Shown: positions 60,900-64,000 of the stretch, in pieces | How positions within the stretch are numbered: the stretch's first letter is position 1 | Layout of the letters: the number at the start of each line of letters is the position of its first letter | From: Humisphaera borealis | GTDB lineage: Bacteria > Planctomycetota > Phycisphaerae > Tepidisphaerales > Tepidisphaeraceae | DNA length: 64,000 nt | Reading direction: 5' to 3' | Assembly (NCBI RefSeq): GCF_015169395.1 | Contig: NZ_CP063458.1 | Coordinates: 5,146,001-5,210,000 of the forward strand | Translations under genes and position numbers: made by a program | The notes under the pieces: model-generated | The model's input: the letters and a program-made list of their open reading frames with translations, nothing else | What the model was told of the DNA's origin: nothing | Database searches by the model: none

Positions 60900-62429
60900 A
60901 TGAGCGCGGAAACACCACTGATCAAGGCCAACGGTCGCGTCCTTTCCACGATGGAGGAGGACGGCTCACGGCGATGGCTCTGTCCACGGCTGGCACCGGG
61001 CCGCTTCTGGTTCGGACGCCGGTTGGTGGCCTACGTGCTGATCGCCATTTATGCATTCGTGCCGTTCGTGACGATCAACGGAAAGCCCGCCGTACTCCTT
61101 GACCTTACCCATCGTAGGTTCACGTTCTTCGGGTTCACCTTTCTCCCCACCGACACGATACTGCTCGCCCTTTCCGCAGTCGTCGCAATCCTGCTGGTGT
61201 TTCTGACGACCGCACTGCTCGGGCGCATCTGGTGCGGCTGGGCGTGTCCGCAAACGGTTTACCTCGAGTTCGTGTTTCGTCCGATCGAGCGACTGTTCAT
61301 GGGCAGGCAGGGCGTCGGCGGAAAGCCGCGTGCCGGTCTTGCGCGATGGCGGTTCGTCGGTATGTACGCCACGTTTTTTGTCCTTAGCCTCCATCTGGCC
61401 AATACGTTTCTCGCATACTTTGTCGGTGCCAGCACGCTCCACTCCTGGATTCTGGGATCGCCACTACATCACCCGGCCGGCTTCGTCATCGTCGCGGCAG
61501 TCACCGGATTGATGATGTTCAATTTCGGCTTCTTCCGGGAGCAGACCTGTCTGATTGCCTGCCCCTACGGCCGATTGCAATCCGTCCTGCTGGACCGGTC
61601 GTCGCTGATCATCAGTTATGACGTAACGCGCGGCGAACCACGGGGGAAGAAGAAACGTGGGCTGGTAGCGGGTGACGAGATGGGGCGGTTGCCAGCGGGG
61701 AAGCTTTCACTTCCGGTGGTATCCACGGCTTTGCAGTCTCGAACGCCAGTCTCTACCCCTCCCCACAATGGCGACTGCATTGACTGCGGGCTTTGTGTCG
61801 CCGTCTGCCCGACGGGAATCGATATTCGCGACGGGCTGCAGTTTGAATGTGTCGGTTGCGCACAATGCATTGACGTCTGCGACGACGTCATGACGAAGAT
61901 TCAGCGTCCCAAAGGCCTGATCCGATACGGCTCCCAGGCCGGGATGGCCGGCGAACGCGTACGCCTGATCCGGCCGAGGGTCATCATCTATCCGCTGATC
62001 ATTCTCGCGATCGGGACGCTTCTCGGATTCCTGCTGCTAACGCGGTCTCCCGTCGACGTCGTGGTCCTGCGAGGACCGGGTCAGCCCTTCCTGGTGCTCG
62101 CCGACGATCAGATTGCCAACGTGCTTCGCGTCAAGCTGACGAACCGCACCGACGAATCGCAGAGGCTCGTCATGACTGTCGTCGGCGCGGAGGGCATCCG
62201 GGGTGTTGCTTCTCAGGCGGTGGTCGAACTGCCACCGCAGCAGACCTGGACCGAATCGGTCGAAGTCTTCGCCCCGCAGAGCATCTTCACCGGGAAAGGC
62301 TCCACCGACGTGACGGTTCGCGTTACATCGGTGACTGGTGCGGCTGTACAGGTCGATCGCGCTTTCAAACTGCTCGGTCCGATGTCCAGACCAGTTCCTG
62401 CCGCTACTCAACAGGGAGTCTTGCCATGA
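60900..62429 (+). CDS. ccoG: cbb3 oxidase assembly protein CcoG
   Basis: The 509-residue membrane ferredoxin has about five or six helices and a cytosolic 2[4Fe-4S] domain (CIDCGLCVAVCP at ~292, then CVGCAQCIDVCD at ~318). N-terminal features are RLAPGRFWFGRRLVAYVLIA and GRIWCGWACPQTVYLEFVFR. CcoG supplies electrons for copper reduction during CuB insertion. A C-terminal ~100-residue Ig-like extracytoplasmic domain is also usual for the family. The stop overlaps ccoH by 4 bases. Confidence 0.96.
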   Translation: MSAETPLIKANGRVLSTMEEDGSRRWLCPRLAPGRFWFGRRLVAYVLIAIYAFVPFVTINGKPAVLLDLTHRRFTFFGFTFLPTDTILLALSAVVAILLVFLTTALLGRIWCGWACPQTVYLEFVFRPIERLFMGRQGVGGKPRAGLARWRFVGMYATFFVLSLHLANTFLAYFVGASTLHSWILGSPLHHPAGFVIVAAVTGLMMFNFGFFREQTCLIACPYGRLQSVLLDRSSLIISYDVTRGEPRGKKKRGLVAGDEMGRLPAGKLSLPVVSTALQSRTPVSTPPHNGDCIDCGLCVAVCPTGIDIRDGLQFECVGCAQCIDVCDDVMTKIQRPKGLIRYGSQAGMAGERVRLIRPRVIIYPLIILAIGTLLGFLLLTRSPVDVVVLRGPGQPFLVLADDQIANVLRVKLTNRTDESQRLVMTVVGAEGIRGVASQAVVELPPQQTWTESVEVFAPQSIFTGKGSTDVTVRVTSVTGAAVQVDRAFKLLGPMSRPVPAATQQGVLP

Positions 62430-62947
62430 TCTCGGGCAGTGTCGGACCCTCATCGGCCCAAAGCCCCCGTCCGTTCCCAAGGCGGTGGCTGAAGATCGTC
62501 GTCGGTCTGCTCATTGGGCATACGGCGTTGATGATTTCCTTCGTCTTCATCGCCACCCGCGACGCCAGCTTCTCGGTCGATCCGGACTACTACGGCAAGG
62601 CCGTTCGATGGGATGCCGATCAGGCCCGGCGACGGACGAGCGACCTGCTCGGCTGGAACGCCGCGCTGGAGGTTGTCGGCCCGGCCGGAACTGATGGAAG
62701 CAGGGTCGTGTCGCTGGAGTTGACCGATGCCTCCGGTCGTGCGATTCCCAATGCCGTCGTCGCGGTCGGCTACTTTCATCACGCCCATGGTCGGGAGAAG
62801 CGAACTGCAATACTGACGGTTTCCGGCGATCCACGGCGACACCAGGCGGGACTTCTCATGCCTCAGGCCGGGGAATGGGAGTTCGAATTGACCGCCCGAG
62901 CAGGTGCCGACGAGTTCCTAAAGACTGTGACGATCAAAGTGCCCTGA
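62426..62947 (+). CDS. ccoH: FixH/CcoH-like protein
   Basis: This 173-residue protein has an N-terminal helix (RRWLKIVVGLLIGHTALMISFVF) and an extracytoplasmic domain with the FixH pattern VDPDYYGKAVRWDADQARRR, then a beta-rich part. CcoH is needed for stable cbb3 assembly. It overlaps the end of ccoG by 4 bases. The position between ccoG and the SafE-like gene is typical for the ccoGHIS order with an inserted gene. Confidence 0.92.
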   Translation: MISGSVGPSSAQSPRPFPRRWLKIVVGLLIGHTALMISFVFIATRDASFSVDPDYYGKAVRWDADQARRRTSDLLGWNAALEVVGPAGTDGSRVVSLELTDASGRAIPNAVVAVGYFHHAHGREKRTAILTVSGDPRRHQAGLLMPQAGEWEFELTARAGADEFLKTVTIKVP

Positions 62948-62971
62948 ACACCCGACTGCTTTCTGACCGAA

Positions 62972-63820
62972 ATGATCGCTCTAGCCGCCGCCGTATTCGC
63001 CGCCAGTCTTCTCGGCAGTTTCCACTGCGCCGGGATGTGCGGTGCGTTCGTCGCACTCGCGTGCGGAGCCGCCGAGACCAACGCAGCAAAACAGCGCTCG
63101 CTCCAGGCGGCGTATCACCTCGGACGCCTTGCCACCTATGTCACTTTGGGTGCGGCGGCGGGACTGGCAGGACGACTGGTCGATCTCACCGGGGCGCTCA
63201 GTGGTGTCCAATCGGCCGCGGCGGTGCTGGCCGCTTTTGCGATGCTCGCTTTCGCCGTTGTTGCCCTCGTTCGTTCGAGGGGGGCATCACTCCCTAAGTT
63301 TCGGCTTCCCCTGGGATGGCAGTCGCTGATCTCGAAGGCACACCGCGCCGCGATGGACCGGCCACCAGTCGCCCGGGCCGTCGCCATCGGACTACTGACG
63401 ACGCTTCTGCCATGCGGATGGCTCTACGCGTTTCTGGTCACGGCGGCGGGAACAGGTCACCCCCTGAGTGCGGCACTAGTGATGGCCGTCTTCTGGGTCG
63501 GCACGCTGCCCGTCATGGTCGTGGTCGGTGCCGGTGCCCGGCTCATGCTCGGCACAGCGGGAAAGTACCTGCCGCTTGTCAGCGCCTCGGCAGTGATCGT
63601 GGTGGCCGCGCTTACGCTGATCGGCCGGATTCGGCTGGATGCTGCAGCCCTGGCGTCAGCGGTCGATGCTGCTGCCGGTGCTCGGAATGTGCAGGTTGCC
63701 GATCCCGCTGCAACGCCGGCTTGCTGTCAGGTTGCTGCACCCGACGCAGCGGAGCGCCAAGGCGAGCGCGCTCATGCCGATTCGGGCGCCGCCAGGATCG
63801 ATACGGAAGTCAGGCCATGA
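62972..63820 (+). CDS. SafE/DsbD_2-like membrane protein of the cco cluster
   Basis: The 282-residue product has about six helices with the N-terminal LLGSFHCAGMCGAFVALACG (CxxxC pair in the first helix) and LGRLATYVTLGAAAGLAGR, then LLPCGWLYAFLVTAAGTGHP. This matches the TauE/SafE-like (DsbD_2) family that often lies next to ccoI in cco clusters. The C-terminal ~60 residues are soluble and hold a CC pair (TPACCQVAAP). Possibly it assists copper handling or thiol redox for the oxidase. It overlaps ccoI by 4 bases. Confidence 0.88.
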   Translation: MIALAAAVFAASLLGSFHCAGMCGAFVALACGAAETNAAKQRSLQAAYHLGRLATYVTLGAAAGLAGRLVDLTGALSGVQSAAAVLAAFAMLAFAVVALVRSRGASLPKFRLPLGWQSLISKAHRAAMDRPPVARAVAIGLLTTLLPCGWLYAFLVTAAGTGHPLSAALVMAVFWVGTLPVMVVVGAGARLMLGTAGKYLPLVSASAVIVVAALTLIGRIRLDAAALASAVDAAAGARNVQVADPAATPACCQVAAPDAAERQGERAHADSGAARIDTEVRP

Positions 63821-64000
63821 CACTCGTGATTGATTCAATCTCCCCGGTTGAACCGGTTCGCAGGTCGTCTGCGACGGCGTCCGTCGCGTGTGCGCATTGT
63901 GGATTGCCGGTCCCTCCCGGACTGATTCTGGCGGATGCTGAAGCGCAGTTCTGCTGTGCCGGGTGCCAAGCCGTTTACCAGACGCTGCGTGCGTGCGGCC
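63817..64000 (+). CDS. ccoI: CcoI copper P-type ATPase, N-terminal fragment
   Basis: Only the first 61 codons are in the window. The N-terminus MTLVIDSISPVEPVRRSSAT is followed by CAHCGLPVP and, after a short segment, FCCAGCQAVYQTL, the Cys-rich metal-binding motif typical of FixI/CcoI copper exporters that feed cbb3 oxidase. The start ATG overlaps the preceding stop by 4 bases. The rest runs off the right edge. Confidence 0.9.
   Translation, partial: MTLVIDSISPVEPVRRSSATASVACAHCGLPVPPGLILADAEAQFCCAGCQAVYQTLRACG

Noticed and set aside
1-64000. tRNA or rRNA genes
   Set aside because: No cloverleaf with a GGTTCGAAT-like T loop and no rRNA-like segment was recognised; a covariance-model scan would be decisive.
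1-64000. IS element or transposase
   Set aside because: No frame has transposase motifs, and inverted repeats do not flank any coding sequence as terminal repeats.

Overview
The window is high-GC bacterial DNA, read here as a planctomycete (Planctomycetota, probably class Phycisphaerae and possibly order Tepidisphaerales; the order is a guess from gene content). The evidence is a DUF1592/DUF1588/DUF1585 haem protein paired with a DUF1552 Tat-exported protein, a PVC-type dehydrogenase fused to ThuA, SGNH and cupredoxin modules, a PEP-CTERM protease, several ECF sigma factors, a fused ccoNO gene, and many hairpin-forming intergenic repeats. No tRNA, rRNA, transposase or CRISPR array was recognised.

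Layout. 1-4.6 kb: membrane-anchored protein fragment, then the DUF1592/DUF1552 pair. 4.7-7.2 kb (minus): ECF sigma factor, membrane anti-sigma-like protein, secreted PDZ protein. 7.5-12.2 kb: glycine cleavage genes gcvT-gcvH-gcvP, with a different repeat element in each gap and after the last gene. 12.3-16.7 kb: metallophosphoesterase, Wzt-like ABC ATPase, methyltransferase and, on the opposite strand, a UbiA/DPPR-synthase-like prenyltransferase; a small cell-envelope polysaccharide or lipid theme. 17-21.4 kb: ccsA/hemX-like gene, hemA, and a large GT-C-like membrane protein. 21.4-24.9 kb (minus): PEP-CTERM trypsin-like protease, TPR-AAA ATPase, NTF2-like protein, MarR regulator with two look-alike operator sites. 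25.3-36.4 kb: mixed housekeeping and orphan genes (ECF sigma, argC, DUF1345-like protein, SUKH protein, RibD-C-like reductase, methyltransferase, prolyl oligopeptidase), interrupted by a 1-kb repeat island.

36.7-41.5 kb: a probable zinc uptake cluster: His-rich secreted protein, coiled-coil porin, then ZnuA-, ZnuC- and ZnuB-like ABC components. 41.6-44.5 kb: zinc-ribbon membrane protein and ribD. 44.8-51.6 kb: a reduced Tad/Flp pilus locus (CpaF ATPase, two Flp-like pilins, A24 prepilin peptidase, TadE-, TadG- and TadE-like pseudopilins), with no secretin, CpaB, TadZ or TadB/C in the window. 51.8-57.2 kb: a 1344-residue four-module secreted protein and a secreted alpha/beta hydrolase. 57.4-64 kb: cbb3 oxidase and its assembly genes, ccoNO (fused), ccoQ, ccoP (single haem), ccoG, ccoH, a SafE-like membrane protein, and the first 61 codons of ccoI at the window edge.

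The signal that ordinary annotation does not explain is the intergenic DNA. At least six families have REPIN-like architecture (two inverted arms, most of them hairpins in themselves). A second class consists of long inverted repeats built from 8-9-nt words of the type CACRRAG. Several are nested, and at least three families recur within the 64 kb.
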